64,000 nucleotides of DNA, from positions 186,001 to 250,000 of the forward strand of contig JBLDXI010000003.1 of NCBI GenBank assembly GCA_047495785.1, written 5' to 3'. Under the pieces are notes generated by a model, which saw nothing but the letters and a program-made list of their open reading frames with translations, had not been told where the DNA came from and did not search any database. This document shows positions 34,144-47,314 of the stretch, piece by piece. The first letter of the stretch is position 1, and each line of letters starts with the position of its first letter. The stretch comes from Lepidodermella squamata. Its lineage: Eukaryota > Gastrotricha. Position numbers and translations under genes: made by a program.

Positions 34144-35382
34144 GGAAACGAATTTGAACATTCGCTCGTAATAATAATTTTTATTATAACTCAAGCAACT
34201 CATCTTCCTAAAAACTTCCTTATAACTCAAACCATTGAATTGGAATATTGGCATTTTCATTTATTTCATCTATAATATTGGGAAAACGTGGATAGGACGT
34301 GTTGAATGACTGTTTTTTTCAAAACCTGAGATCTATTGCTATGGGCCCGCAATCTCTGTTGCTCCCTGGAATGGGCTGAGATTTAGTGCATCAAAACAAT
34401 AAATTTGCAATTTTTATTGATCATACAATCGTCAGCTTTTTATTAATTCATATAAAGTGATGCCTCGCTGGGTGCCGCACCTCCACAGCTTGCAAGGTAG
34501 TCTCAAACGATTTTACATTCGGTTCAGTTAAGTAGTGATTACTCCTTCGTTCAACGATGGCGTTCTCAAGTTCGGCTCGATAGGCTGGTATTGCCTTGTC
34601 AAGTCAACGGAACCGCCCCTGTTTCGCTTTCAAACCCATGACGTAAGAGCTACGATGGACCTGCCATGCAAACGTCGCCGTTGAGATCTTCTCCACCAAA
34701 TTTTTCAAAATTGAAACCTGTTTCGTGCTATCAGCGATTACGGTCGCCAAATTCGGAGGCAGGTGAAAATTCGGATTTCAATAGCTATCGCGTCTATGGA
34801 GATTTCAGAGGTTCAGAGACATCCGAAGATCATCTGAAACGATGTTTTAGCTCACAAATATGTCTCGATACGTCCTAAAAATCTAAAATCCTTGAGTTGT
34901 TATATTTTTCCGGTTTGGAGAGTGCCCAGAATTCGAAATTCCATGATTTAGCGTCGTTAGGCAGCATTTTTTGCCAATCCAGCATTTCACAGTAGACAGT
35001 CTGTATGCTTTTATTTTTGAGAAAAATATCAGAGAACTCCACGCGACTTCTCATCCCCAAGCCAAACAATTCTGGTCTGGGTAGTGAGGTACCTAGCAGC
35101 ATTGCCATTCTTGCGAACGTCACGTACCGAGTGAGTGCGAGTTCAATTTCAGTGCGCCATAAATATTAAACAGACGAACTCATACGATGAAGTCATACAA
35201 AACCAGCACAGAAGGAGCTTTAGAACTGCAAAAATGTATGCCGAACTCAGATTGTTCCTGTCTGAGACGCCATGAGTTCGAAACGACTACCCTTAAAGTT
35301 ACCTGACAATTTATAATTTATCAGCATGATGAATAAAACCGACCGCCGCAGCTTTTTGAGCTGCAGTCAGAAATTTCGCAAC
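34144..35382. other. Spacer and duplicated 5' flank of paralog 6
   Basis: From about 34540 the sequence parallels 22460-23470. No gene is seen. An in-frame ATG at 35326 would extend paralog 6 by 19 residues; it is not preferred, because the signal peptide starts at 35383 and paralog 4 lacks the extension ATG in frame. Confidence 0.45.
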
Positions 35383-38300
35383 ATGCTTCGAGCAAACTCT
35401 CTAATCTTGCTAGCAGCTATGTCCGCATTAGTTTGCGCAGGTTATGATCCCACCCCGGATACTGACCCGTTGCAGCTTCCGATCGGCTTCAAAGGGCCGC
35501 CAGCCTACCGTCCGTATTGTTCATTCGACGGCGAAGATGCTCAGGTCAACAGCAATGCCTCGTTCATAACACACTACTCTGGTCGGAAAGTTGCGAATGG
35601 CTACCAACTCAATTCCATGTCAGCGGCAAACTCCTCACCGAATGAATCTCTCGCGATTCTGGAGGGTCCCGTGAGTTATATGAATTCTAACTTCCCTTTT
35701 ATTCGCGAGAATAATATATGAGCGAAATAACCAAGGTGAATTGTCAACTTTCCTTTTATTAATAGGAAGTTGGATATTACTTGGAAAACTGGCGTTTAGA
35801 GTACGAAGTTGAGCTGCGATACAAAAATAATGGATCATCAAATGCCTGGTTTGGATTTTCATTAACGTCTGAACGCATGAAGCCAAGTAAGCTTCCTAAA
35901 GATTAAAGACCACACACCAAGCCCCTGCTCACAGATTTCTCATCTGTTTCTTCAACGTACTACGACGTTTTCTCAAAATATGGATTCGGTATCGTGGCTT
36001 TCCTCAAGCTGGAACCGAATGGTAAAGCAGTGATCACCTGGAGGAATTCTATGGACACTGGTCCGCCTGTTGCGCCGCCCTTCAATGACACAACAAATCC
36101 GTTTACGTTTGACACAAGCTGTGTCATTTTCTCTACAGGCGTCGCTCAATTTCGCATGATCTACCAAAACGTCTTAGATGCCTTAACAGTTGGTGTTGCC
36201 TTAATAGAATTGATTGTCAAATTGCGATGATTTTCTCAAATCTATTTCAAGGTAGCAGTGGTTCCTAGCTCCGGTGGAGCGGCATGTTCAACTGCTGTGG
36301 TCAAGTTCGCAGGCTTTGGATACCAGATGCTATACGGCGTGATCATGCCTTGTTTCTACGCTATAAATGGTGCCGATGGAGATGCTCTCGTGAAACGCAT
36401 GTAAGTAGTCATTTTTTATAATCTGGGATACTAACCAATCAAAGGTTTGTAAAGGGTAAAAAAGGCTCTTTTCAAATCAGCAAGCTTTGTAGCTATATTC
36501 TCTTTTCGTTAAGGTACCTATGGGGTCTCACTGAAGACTCTCCGGCTCCTCCAGATCATTACACATTAGCCCTACCAGCTAACACTGGAACAACGACTTT
36601 CAGCGGTTCTACAAGCTACGACTACACGGGTGAATACAATTTTACAACCAAGCCTGTGACGTTAACCGCTTCGAAAAACTATGAACTGATCAGCAGCACT
36701 CGCTCACCAAGACAGTTTGATATATCGGTAAGTGTATTCATTCTATCAAGACGTTACATCTCTGAGCTCTGAGTGTATAATTGCAGTATTATTATCATTT
36801 CTTCGCCGACTGGCGCATCGAATTCGATATCGATGTGTCATGTAGCATCAATGGATCTCAAGGTTGGCTTGGCTTGGTTTTCGGCCTGACTAAGATTTAC
36901 CCGAAAAGAAGTGAGAATTTATCGTGACAAGTTCTGTCTTAGCATCTAATTTTAGTAAAAATCGGCAATTCATCTGATTTCAATGGCATCAGTGACCTTA
37001 TTGGGCTGGGAATCTGGCAGAATTTGATGCCGAACAGAGGCGAATTTTACATCGGCTATTACCCGAACAAAACTGACAATGTCACAATGCCGCCCCCTGG
37101 GACGGTATCTTCATCCCTGGGCTGTGGTGATACCGCATTTTTCGATGCATCTGGGAATGCACGTTTCCGCATCGTAGTGCAGCATGTCAACGATTCTGTG
37201 AACGTTTCCTTGGCTAAACTACCAGCGAATGGAGCCATGGCTTCTTACGACTGCTTCAAGAACTTCCCCGTGCCAGGATTTAAAGACTATGTCTATCAAA
37301 AGTCCATGCTATACTCGATTTTCGGATTGGGTAGTCCTAATTATGTCGCCTATCGAAAAGCGTATTATTGTCCCAGTAGAAAATTACTTATAATTTAATC
37401 AACTTCTTCCAGAATGGTTTGGCGGTTGACTGAAGGGCCGGCGCCCCCCTATTATTCAAGGTCAACAACACCTCTTACATCTACAAAACCCCCCGATCTT
37501 CAAACTTCTACGTTGTCTAACTCAGAGTTATTTCAAGATGATCTCGGGGTAACTGGCACAAGTAAAGCTCCGATTCCTGACCCTATGGATGGAAATTACG
37601 AACCAGCTGTCAATTATAAAGACCTAGAGGCGTGTCCGTACCTTAACAGTGAACGGAGATCCCCTCAGGTGAACACGTCAATATATCTAACATTCTCCGC
37701 AGAGAGGTTGGTATCACTTGACCAAGTTGAGAGTGAGATTTCTCTATGGGGATCATTGCTAGTTCAATGGCCCATTATGTCATGCTCCGCTGAATACACC
37801 GCTCCAAGTGCTGATGTCACTGAGCGAGTGATTCCGGTTAGCAGCTCGAACTTTTGGCGGCCGAAAATTACATTGCCGAATTCTACGACCGATGTTTACC
37901 TGAGCAACTTCGGGGAAAAAGCTCAAATCATGTACTATCCAACAACACCGAACCGAACTCTGTTTTTCCACTGGGATCGCGTTGGAACCTTCTCCTCAGC
38001 CTGCAAGATGGATCTATCGAAATTCCCGTTTGACTCTCAAACTTGCGAGTTCACTTTCTTGCTTGACGAGCCGGCAACATTTGAAGCTATAGCTGGCGTC
38101 TATGTCAGGTCATACGATTCACTTTCAAATGGCATGTGGACCCTGATGCATTCTCGGACGATGCGTGGAACTTGCGCATCTCCGAGTCGAATAGGAGCAC
38201 CCGTTTCCTATGGCAAAATCGCCCTGACATACAAACGCGATCCAACTTATTTCATCGTCAACTTGATGATTCCTTGTTATCTTCTCATTTTCGTTGCTTT

Positions 38301-38655
38301 CGGTTCTTTCCTTATGGAGCCTAATGTTCCAGACCGGCCTGTTCTCTCATCAACTGCCATGCTAGCACTGGTCGTAGCTCAGTCTGATGTCCTGAGCAGT
38401 GTCTCTCAGAATTATAAACAGCTCTTGTACACGAACTACGTTCTGATGTTATCCGCCCTTGTATCGGCCATCACCGTCTACGAGATTATAATGACGAATC
38501 TAACTGCTGATGAGCAAAATAAGCTCATCTCGTCGAAGCTGACAATAGTGAAAGGGCGGAGGATCTCTTTCATCCGACTTGTTGACATGATCGCGTTTTT
38601 GCTGGCTTTCGCAGCCCTGCTTGGAATTAATATCTACCTGTTCATGGCGATATGA
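35383..38655 (+). CDS. Module-linked Cys-loop receptor, paralog 6
   Basis: Eight exons matching paralog 4 exon for exon: 35383-35670, 35766-35886, 35935-36188, 36252-36400, 36514-36727, 36787-36910, 36956-37361 and 37413-38655, giving 932 residues. Signal peptide MLRANSLILLAAMSALVCAG, GYDPTPD leader, module 1 (NWRLEYEVELRY), module 2 (DWRIEFDIDV, LGIWQNLMPNRGEFYIGYY), a short Ser/Thr/Pro linker, then channel with Cys-loop CKMDLSKFPFDSQTC, TM1-TM4 and a short TM3-TM4 loop. It is the tandem-derived sister of paralog 4; flanks and coding sequence differ by roughly 10%, but 38212-38508 is identical to paralog 4. It lies tail-to-tail with paralog 7 at about 0.8 kb. Likely a plasma-membrane ion-channel subunit; ligand unknown. 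Confidence 0.92.
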
Positions 38656-39462
38656 TGGCAGCTCGTTTTCAAGATAGCCGTTATTATTGCTGTTTTAATG
38701 TGAAGTATTCGTTTGAAGTAATGTGATCACGCTTTCAGATTATTTCGTTTTTCTGATATCTTATTATGTTTATTGACTGTTGTTTTCATGAGACGTGACC
38801 TTAGTAAACATGTTCGTAATGTCTGCTGCGGCTCTTAACACACCAGTGTGGGTGCGAGTCAAAATGCGTAATATACACTTAACTATGAAGTTGAGAGTGT
38901 AATACTGAAGTTGAGAATCAGTCAATTTTTTTGGCTGATTTTCTCAACTTCAGTGTTACAATTCTCAAATACAGGGGTATATTACTATGTGGTGAGTTTA
39001 TAAGCTCAGGGCTATTCAACAAACTCGGACGATGCTATTTTGCAGCCCGGATCGCTGTATCAGCTGAATCAGCTGAAAAGTTACCGATTTTACCATGGCT
39101 GGAAAATTTTGGGCTTCCCCAAAAAAATAGGCAGTTCCTAAATATCTTAATTTCGCAGCATTTTCCTGCGAGCTCTCAAAACAATGAATTTAATTATTTC
39201 TCGTTGATTCGCTTGAAATGCCATTTCGACATTATAAGATCATATGACAACGATTTATTATGGAAAATACATTTGCGTGGGTAGTAAATTCAAATTTATC
39301 CGTTAGCTCAAGATATATCACTGTGAATATCACTAAACAAAATTAAGGAATTAATTATAGTTCAAAACGCGACTGTTGTGATCGATACCTTTGTTATCTT
39401 TCAATGCTTGCTCGGTCATTGCATGTAACCGCATCCATAATTGTTTAAGCCAATTTAAATTA
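38656..39462. other. Tail-to-tail spacer between paralogs 6 and 7
   Basis: No gene. Contains the hairpin listed at 38888-38968. The 117-codon frame at 38931-39284 starts inside that hairpin and shows no domain. Confidence 0.45.
38888..38968. repeat. Hairpin, about 35 bp arms
   Basis: GAGAGTGTAATACTGAAGTT on the left pairs with AACTTCAGTGTTACAATTCTC on the right, around a T-rich loop near 38926-38933. The arms have a few mismatches. Confidence 0.7.
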
Positions 39463-42400
39463 TTAGACAGCCATGCACAAATAGATATTGATTCCCAGCA
39501 AAGCTTCGAGCGACACCAGAAAGGCGAAAATATCGACTAATCGAATGAAGGAGATCCTGCGGCCAACCACATTCACGATTCTTGAGAATAGCGACTCGTA
39601 GTCAGAGATAGCAGCTAGATTCGTCATAACGATTTCGTAAACCGTAATAGCTGCTACGACAGAGGAAAGCATGAGAACATAATTCGTGTATAGCAGCAGT
39701 TTCGAGGTCTGCGACACGCTGCTCAGAACATCAGACTGAGCTACGACTAATGCCAACATGATCGTTGAACACAACACTGGCCTATCAGCGACATCAGGTT
39801 GCATGATGAGAGAACCAAAAGCGAGGGCAATAAGAAGGTAGCAAGGAATCAACAGGTTTACAATGAAAAAAGCCGGATCTCGTTTGTAGGTCAGGGCGAT
39901 CTTGCCATATGATACAGGAGCTCCTGTGCGAGAGGGCGATGCGCAAGTTCCTCGAATAGTCCTCGCATTAACCAGTGTCCACATGCCATTTGAGAGAGAA
40001 TCGTAAGACTTTACATAGACACCGCCAATGGCAACGTAGCTAGCGGGTTCATCCATCAGAAAAGTGAACTCACAAGTTTGAGAATCGAACGGGAATTTCG
40101 ATAGATCCATCTTGCATGCTGACGAGAAGGTTCCGACCCGGTCCCAGTGGAAAAACAAAGTTCGATTCGGCGTTGTTGGATAGTACATGATTTGAGCCTT
40201 TTCGCCATAGTTGTCGTCCCTTAAATAGACGTCAGAAGTTGAGTTTGGTAGCGCAATTTTCGGCTTCCAATAATCATCGCTGACGACAGGAATGACCCGT
40301 TCTGTCACTTCAGCATCAGGAGCTGTGTATTCAGCGGCGCACGAGAGAACAGGCCATTGAACAAGCAAGGAGCCCCAAAGGGATATTTCACTCTCAGCAG
40401 GATCGATTGACACCAGTCTATCAACTGAAAAGGTTAGATACAGGATAGTGTTTAGTTCAGGAGATCGACGCTTTGCTCTCAGGTATGGACAAGGTTTCAG
40501 GTCCTCGTACTCGACCAATGGCTCGTAATTCCCATCCAGTGGATCAGGAATCGGGGGTTTGCCATCATCTGTCTGCGTGAAATAGGATGGAAAGGTTGAA
40601 CTGGTAACTGGTTGCTCGGTCTCAGTGTTCAAGTTTGGCTTTGAAAAAGCTGAAGTGGCAGATGCAGTGGCCGAAACTAGCGGTGTCGTGATAGATGGGG
40701 TCGTGCTTTTTGAAATCAAACTTGTTGATAAGGAAGTCGTGGTCGACGTAGAGATCGCTGCTTCCCCTGCGCTCAACCTCCACGCCATTCTAAACATAAA
40801 TTAGCCTTGTCTACAAGATGGTGATTTCTTTGTTGTAGTAAGCATACATTCTTCGAATAGCAACCAAATTCGGGCTTCCCAATCCTGCTAACGCGTAATA
40901 CAGTGCTTGCGTGTAGGTAGAGTCACGCATCCCGGGAACTGGGAAGTTTTTGAAACAATCATAAGCAGCTGCTAGTCCGTTGGCTGGCAGTTTCGCAACG
41001 GAGACATTGACGAAGTTGTTAACAGACTGCACAACGATGCGAAAACTCGCGTTTCCGGATGCATCGAAAAACGCCGAGTCGCCGCATCCCGGTGCTGAAG
41101 AAATTGTCCCAGGTGGCGGCATCGATACGTTGTCAGTTCTATTTGGGTAATAGCCGATGTAAAACTCGCCTGTTCCCGGGAGAAGATTCTGCCAGACGCC
41201 GAAGCCATACAGGTTGTTGAAGCCGTTAAAAACCGTGGAGTTGCCGATTTTTACTGAAAATTATTTCGTAATAATGAATGTGAACAACACTCTGCAAAAC
41301 CTACTCCTCGAAGGCGCACCGGTGCCAATATTGAAAATCAAGCTGAGCCATCCCTGCGTTCCAGCGCCACAGGATACGTCAAAATCGAACTCGATGCGCC
41401 AGTCATCGAAAACATAAAAGTAGGACTGAACTTCCATTATTAAATGTCAGTCATATTTAAAAAATATACCGTGGGTAAATACGATTTCGCAATTCCTGAT
41501 GTGTCGGTGAGCGTATAGCTCTTTGTCGCATACGAGGTAACAGGAAATGTAGTCCAGTTGAACTGCTCGGTGAAGTCGCGGCTTCCATAGCCGAAGAAAT
41601 ATGTCTTTCTAAAATTGTCTGGTGGTGCGAGTGTGGACGAATCCACGGTGGCTGGACTATCTTCTGTGAGACCCCACATATACCTGGAAGACATAATAAA
41701 TGTAAATAATATGCTACAGAACCTAAATGACATTTACGGTCAATGGATTTGACAATATTTCACACCTAACAATACCGAGGGCTTTGCGTGTATTCGAAAT
41801 GGGCTTCAAGAATTAAGAATTAACTCTAATTCCTATTTTCAAGAGGGGTTTCTTGGCGTATTCTGTGAAAAAGCCTAAAAATGCTGCTAACTTCTCTTGT
41901 TTAACTGTTTAACCCTTTCATGGCGGAATTATTTATCTGTGGGAGAAAAATATTCGATGGCAATTCTATGAATTTTTAAAGGCCCTGATCACGATTTTGA
42001 AATCCGTTTGTCTTTATCTATCACCGTTAAGGGTGTACAAATACTGGCCGAAATCGTCCTATCCGCCCAGCTGATTTTTCGAGTATATACCCTAATTTTT
42101 GTGTAAGGTTCCTTCACTTATGGAATCTTAGATTCTAAATTACTCCCATCAATGTCCCTAAGATTCTCCCTCACTTATATCACCAAAAAGATTCATTTAA
42201 AAAAGTTCACATCTGAATTCAGCTTTTCGAGATTTTTCAGATTTCAAGATAACAGTTTGCTGATCTCGAAACCTTGTAGCCAACATCGAAAAGCAACGTT
42301 CTTCAAAGGGGCGATCGAGAATTCCCCAAATTCAATTTTGTGCACATTTTCAAAGTCGAAATTCCGAAATGGACCTTCCCGCCGTGAAAAGGTTCAATTG

Positions 42401-43643
42401 TTCCGAATTTCACTACACTAACGTTCAAAAATTATGGAAAAGTTTTCACTTCTATGAGCTTGCTAACCGTGCAAATCAATTTCAATAACTTAATCAAAAG
42501 CACGACCCATTTTCAATTTTCAAAGCGCAGGAGGAACACGCTTTTCATGGCATATGCTGAAAAATTTGCGGGACCCTTGGCCAGTGGCGTTCGTTGGTGT
42601 TCCCCGTACAACATTCATAGCTTACATTCGTTTCACTAGAGCTTCGCCGTCAGCTCCATTAACAGCGTAGAACATTGGTGTAGGGATGCCAATCATTAAC
42701 TGGAACCCCAAAGTTACGAGGGTACCCAACCTTATCACAGTTGAGCAGCAAGCGGCGGCAGAACTAGGAACGGCCACAACCTTTAAATTGAACACAAAAA
42801 TTTTATAACTATAAGATCCCATAGTAATTTTCTAACAGTGATGACGTCCATAACACTTTGGTAGATCATTCGAAATTTGGCGAAGCCAGACGATGGCATG
42901 ACGCAGCTAGTGTCGAAGGGGAATGTATTCAATGAGTTGATGAATGGCGGCGGCGTCAGTGTGCCATTATCCATATTAGTTCTATATGTAATCACCGATT
43001 TGCCGCCGGATTCCAGCTTGAGAAACGCCACTAAGCCTGAGCCAAATTTGGTGAATACGTCATAGTAAGACTTTCCGGGCGATGAAACATCTGTCAAGTG
43101 AATTGCATTAACAAATTGATCAGCCACGTATTTCGAGCTCACATGGCATCATGCGATTAGGCGTCAATGAAAATCCAAACCAGGCATCCGATGTCCCGTT
43201 GGTTTTGTAACGCAGCTCAACGTCATACTCAACTCGCCAACTTGTCAATAAGGGCCCAGATGAACCAACTCTCTATAAAGAAATTAAGAAAGAATTGCCA
43301 ATTTTCTTTAAGCGAATTCTTCAGTTCCCCGCATAGGCTTCGTTCTTCAACTTCTGAAACTTACAAGACCTTGAATAACTGCGTAAGATTCATTTGGCGA
43401 AGAGTTAGCCGCCGCCATCGAGTTCAGTTGGTAGCCGCTCGAAACTTTTTTCGCTGCATAGTGCGTTGTAATCGTACCGTTGCTGTTGACCTGCGGATCT
43501 TCGCCGTCGAACGAGCAATGCGGCACGAATATGGTTGGCCCTATGAATCCAACAGGCAGTGGCAGCGAGATGACATCCGGCGACGGATCATAACCAGCTA
43601 AAACTGCCGCAATGAAAACTGTTGAAATTACTACCCGAAACAT
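39463..43643 (-). CDS. Module-linked Cys-loop receptor, paralog 7
   Basis: Reads from ATG at 43643 (signal peptide MFRVVISTVFIAAVLAG, then GYDPSPD). Exon 1 ends at 43365. The remaining exons lie near 43270-43145, 43090-42836, 42780-42630, 41682-41470, 41430-41310, 41255-40852 and 40789-39463. Coding order is as in the other paralogs: two modules, a long Ser/Thr-rich linker (TSTTTSLSTSLISKSTTP), then the channel with Cys-loop CKMDLSKFPFDSQTC, TM2 after ADRP, and TM4 to LCMAV. Intron 4 is about 950 bp, much larger than in paralogs 3, 4 and 6. The channel part is the apparent source of the TM4 tail in the pseudogene at 28096. Only the start, exon 1 and last exon were checked base by base. Confidence 0.88.
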
Positions 43644-44324
43644 TTTGTGAGAATGAGAGTCGAAGAGTTCTCACAGCACCATCTGCTTTTGAGCATTAAT
43701 AATGCATTAACCAAACCGTAGCCCAATTAAATTCAAAAGTATGAACTTCGAACTCGAGAACTTTGAATGAAAAGTTCGGAAAGTTCGATAGGTTCTAATC
43801 CGCTTTTACGCCAATGGTGGCGTTTGAAAAAGAGCTCATGTCGTTTGTTGATAAAAACATTCCTCGTTTCAGCCGTGAATTGCCTTATACATAATTTATG
43901 TGTTATCTCTTGTTTTCCATCCTGCTTCGAATTCGCTTGGGCAAGTCATAAATAAATACATATATAAGTATCTGATTATGCGGAATAAGTGGAGGATGAG
44001 CGCAGAATGAGTGCGGCATGAGTGCGGGTTAAGCTACAAAAGGATGCGGAGGAGTTTCCCGACATCTAAGCATCAGGTACCATCTGGCCTTCATTTAGAA
44101 AAGGGCGAAAGGTTCAGAGTTCAGAACCATTAGAAAATATTTTATTTCTTAATGTTAACTTACAATATTTTTCAATTACAATTTCACATGAAATGCATTC
44201 AAAACGCCAAGATACAAAATTTTCCAAGGGTGCTTCATAGTCCAGTCAACGAATTTGCTTATCAACGCGTGTTTGTTTCCGGAAAATTGCACAATATGTT
44301 GACAAACGGCTGTCAGTCATCAGA
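43644..44324. other. Intergenic, no gene seen
   Basis: AT-rich spacer upstream of paralog 7, ending at the MITE at 44325. No coding frame with a domain. Confidence 0.4.
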
Positions 44325-44600
44325 CATTATGTGACCACTTTTTAGGCGGGAAACAACGCCGTCTCCTATTGGTTCATTCAAATACTACGCGGGTGATTCA
44401 AACAGTTGTTTTTTGCCCAAAATAATCGTTTTTACAACAATTGGCACGCGTTTTCGATAAAATAGCGCCATATAGCGCTAAAACGTTGCAAAAACTATTG
44501 TTTTTAATAAAAAAAATGGTCATTTGAATCGCCCGCGTAGTATTTGAATGAACCAATAGGAGACGGCGTTGTTTCCCGCCTAAAAAGTGGTCACATAATG
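44325..44600. mobile_element. MITE-like element with about 75 bp terminal inverted repeats
   Basis: The left end CATTATGTGACCACTTTTTA and right end TAAAAAGTGGTCACATAATG are exact complements, and the pairing continues inward for roughly 75 bp (including GGCGGGAAACAACGCCGTCT). The interior of about 125 bp is AT-rich and non-coding. The right end stops only 20 bp from the peroxiredoxin stop codon, so the element probably forms part of that gene's 3' UTR or its polyadenylation region. Confidence 0.8.
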
Positions 44601-44620
44601 AGAGTTGTTAACTTTGCATG

Positions 44621-46622
44621 TCACTCTGCTTTCTCAAAGTACTCCTTGCTGCCTTTAACGTCAGCCTTCATCGCCTCCTGGCCAGGTTTCCAGTTAGCCG
44701 GGCAGACTGTTGGCGGTTCAAGAACGAAATAGTTTGAATTTCAGAAACGCTATCAACTGACCTTCACCGTGCTTGTCTGTGAATTGGAACGCCTGCACAA
44801 GGCGCAGAACCTCGTCGACGGAACGCCCAACCGGCATGTCGTTGATGGTTATCTGCCGGATGATGCCTTCTTCGTTGATGATGAACAGGCCCCTGAGAGG
44901 GCAAAACCACAATACGTTAATTCATCCATCAAATGAAAGCTATAGAATAATGACATAAGGAAAGCCCCGGTGGATTTAGTTTATCAAGTTTTTACAAAGT
45001 ATTTGCCCTTATCCCTTATAGGGGCGTCATCATTCAGGGGATGAGAGTTTCTTTTAGGGTATGGCCCGAGCTAGTTGTGGGCGATTGGTCATAGGTTGAC
45101 GGCGCGAAAAAGGTTAAACAATCGACATGGAATTCTAGCAAACACTTCAAAGGGGAAAAAGCTAACAGGGAAGGCGGAGGGGGTACCACAGGGGGATCCT
45201 CGGTCCGAAATTACTCGGAAGTAACCCCTAGCTCGGGGATCCCACTTCGCACCCTGTTAACCACCTGGACCCCTGAACTTTGGACCCTGAAGCCTGAAGT
45301 GAGGAAACACGGCTGAAATCGAAGATATAAAATTCTCAAAATTTCAACAGTTACCGTAAATTCCCAAATACAAGGTTTTGTCCTAAATAAGAGCTTTTAC
45401 GATATCTACCATATGGATTAGCTGTGCTTCATAACGACCAGAAAATACACTAGAAAATTCATTGATCGAATGCTTATCAATTATTTAGTCTCGAATAATA
45501 TTGCCTAGTTGACAATTCAGGTAAAATTGGAAATGGCTCATAAATTTTTCGAATAACATAATTTCCTTATTTTACTTCAAAATTTGCAATAATGTGCGAA
45601 AATACGGGGTATGATTTCTATTTACCGGAATGCACAGCCGGTGGGTTCGTGCAGGACGCCGTAAGACCTGGCGATCGAGTAGGTCTTATCGGCGACAAGG
45701 GGTATGTTCATGTCGCCGAGGCCGCCGGCTTTCTTCGGCGTGTTGACCCACGCGAAGTGGCAGAACTCCGAGTCGCACGAGCACGCGATCAGTTCGCAGT
45801 TGACGGCGCGAAATTCTTCCGCCCGTTTGCTGAACGCGATGATCTCCGTCGGGCACACGAAGGTACTGCAATAAAGAAATTACCGCAATTTTAAAATCAA
45901 GCGAAGCAGATGAATCAACAATTGAACTCGAACAATTTTTGAGAAATGTTCAAAAATCGATAAAAATCGAAGAAAATGATTTTCTGAAAATGTTATGGAA
46001 AAATAATTGTCTGGCAAAATTTCGAATTTGATCGAATTTGAAAAATCGATTTTTCACAGTGCATAGTGCTTTGAATCCTCTCTTCTCCTAAAATATGTTA
46101 TGTATTTTCGGAAAAATTCAGAAAAAAACCCGATTGAAACTCCTTAAAAATCATTTTGAAATTTACAAATATTATTTATTTATGAATTTGTTGCAGTAAT
46201 TAATAATTGATTAAAATTTTCGTCTTCAATTAAAAAAATCATTGCAGTCATCATTTTATCGGTCAATTGTTCGCACAATCTTTGGCCCAATTTTTCAAAA
46301 TCATCGATAAATTTGTCAAAAATCGATCAGATAGTTCCTATCGATATATTATGGCGAAAACATTCGATTTTCTCTGTTCAAAACTTTCGTGTCACAAATT
46401 CGGAATCGAACGGAATCTAATTTAATTCAAATATTTAGAATTTAATTCGATAACTTACAAATCGAGTGGGTAGAAAAACAGCACGACGTATTTGCCGCGA
46501 TAGTCCGCCAGGCTGATCTTGCGGATGTCCATGTCGACAACGGCCTGGGCCGTCCACTCGGGCGCCTTGTCGCCCGGCTGCAGCCAACCCGCCGGTGGCC
46601 TGCTCGATCTATCGTCACTCAT
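44621..46622 (-). CDS. Typical 2-Cys peroxiredoxin
   Basis: Four exons, 46622-46459, 45865-45626, 44892-44762 and 44706-44621, join in frame to 206 residues ending KAE. The start is the second ATG ([10 protein letters not shown]); an in-frame ATG-less extension upstream is not supported. Features of the family: [20 protein letters not shown] with the peroxidatic cysteine in the PxxxTxxCP motif, [33 protein letters not shown] (the GGLG motif of sensitive peroxiredoxins), and VCPANWKPG with the resolving cysteine. Absence of a signal peptide points to the cytosol (Prx1/2-like). The C-terminus ends close after the resolving-Cys region without a YF motif: the tail is KEYFEKAE, so a YF pair is in fact present within it, consistent with peroxide-sensitive enzymes. 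It reduces H2O2 using thioredoxin. Confidence 0.95.
44960..45600. other. Long intron 2 of the peroxiredoxin gene
   Basis: No separate gene is seen. The intron between exons 2 and 3 spans 44893-45625 and includes a C/G-rich patch near 45170-45250 (GGGGGTACCACAGGGGGATC). Intron 1 (45866-46458) is AT-rich and likewise empty. Confidence 0.5.
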
Positions 46623-47136
46623 AATGAATGCGTGTTTCCTCAAATCAAAATTCAAACTGTCCAGAAAAAATTAGTAGATAAAAAACGGCTGCGATTGAAG
46701 AACAGAACAGAAGTCGAACGGATGTAGATGTGGCTGCTCCTGAGGGTGAAAACTGATATGAGCAGCGGATGATTAAAATTCAAGAGCCGCAGCAGCGCCT
46801 ATGCACTCGCATTGATTAGTGAAATTATGGCACTTGAGAGACCTCATCGCTCAATGGCGTATCAGCTGCATCGATTTCCGCCGTCGGCCTAGCTGTATAT
46901 GCGGAAATTCACGAAAAGTGCGATTTTTTACACAGCTATTATGCAATCACTCATCTCGTGTGTCTTGAGGGTCATCATCAGACACTCATTAGCGGTGTAA
47001 GGCGGTGCAATAAAAATCACGTTTCGATAGTTTGACCTCGTACTGATTTAATTTACATGGATGTTCAGCGAATTATATTTTTACTGGAATTGAAATGAAA
47101 AGAAAAATGAAATAAAAAAGAGGAAAAAAACTCAGC

Positions 47137-47209
47137 TGATTCGGGCCGGGATTGAACCGGCGACCTTCTGTGTGTTAGGCAGATGTAATAACCACTAAAT
47201 AGATGAAAT
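47137..47209 (-). pseudogene. tRNA-Val(AAC)-like sequence, probably a tRNA pseudogene
   Basis: The minus strand contains TAGTGGTTATTACATCTGCC, AACAC at the anticodon position and GCCGGTTCAATCCCGGC as the T arm, which closely follows eukaryotic tRNA-Val. The anticodon arm (CTGCCTAACACACAG) and T arm can form. The 5' acceptor strand (TTTCATC) does not pair with the 3' strand (CCGAATC), so it is probably a pseudogene or a short tRNA-derived repeat. Confidence 0.55.
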
Positions 47210-47314
47210 TTATTTCTCCAATAATTTGTTTTCAGCCAAAGCCTAATACCTAGTAGTAGAGTGATTGCTGAGGAAAATCTGACACCATCATCATCAGAGG
47301 AAGATTCGGTTCTA

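Noticed and set aside
47137-47209. Functional tRNA-Val gene
   Set aside because: The acceptor stem strands do not pair, so it is kept only as a tRNA-like pseudogene.
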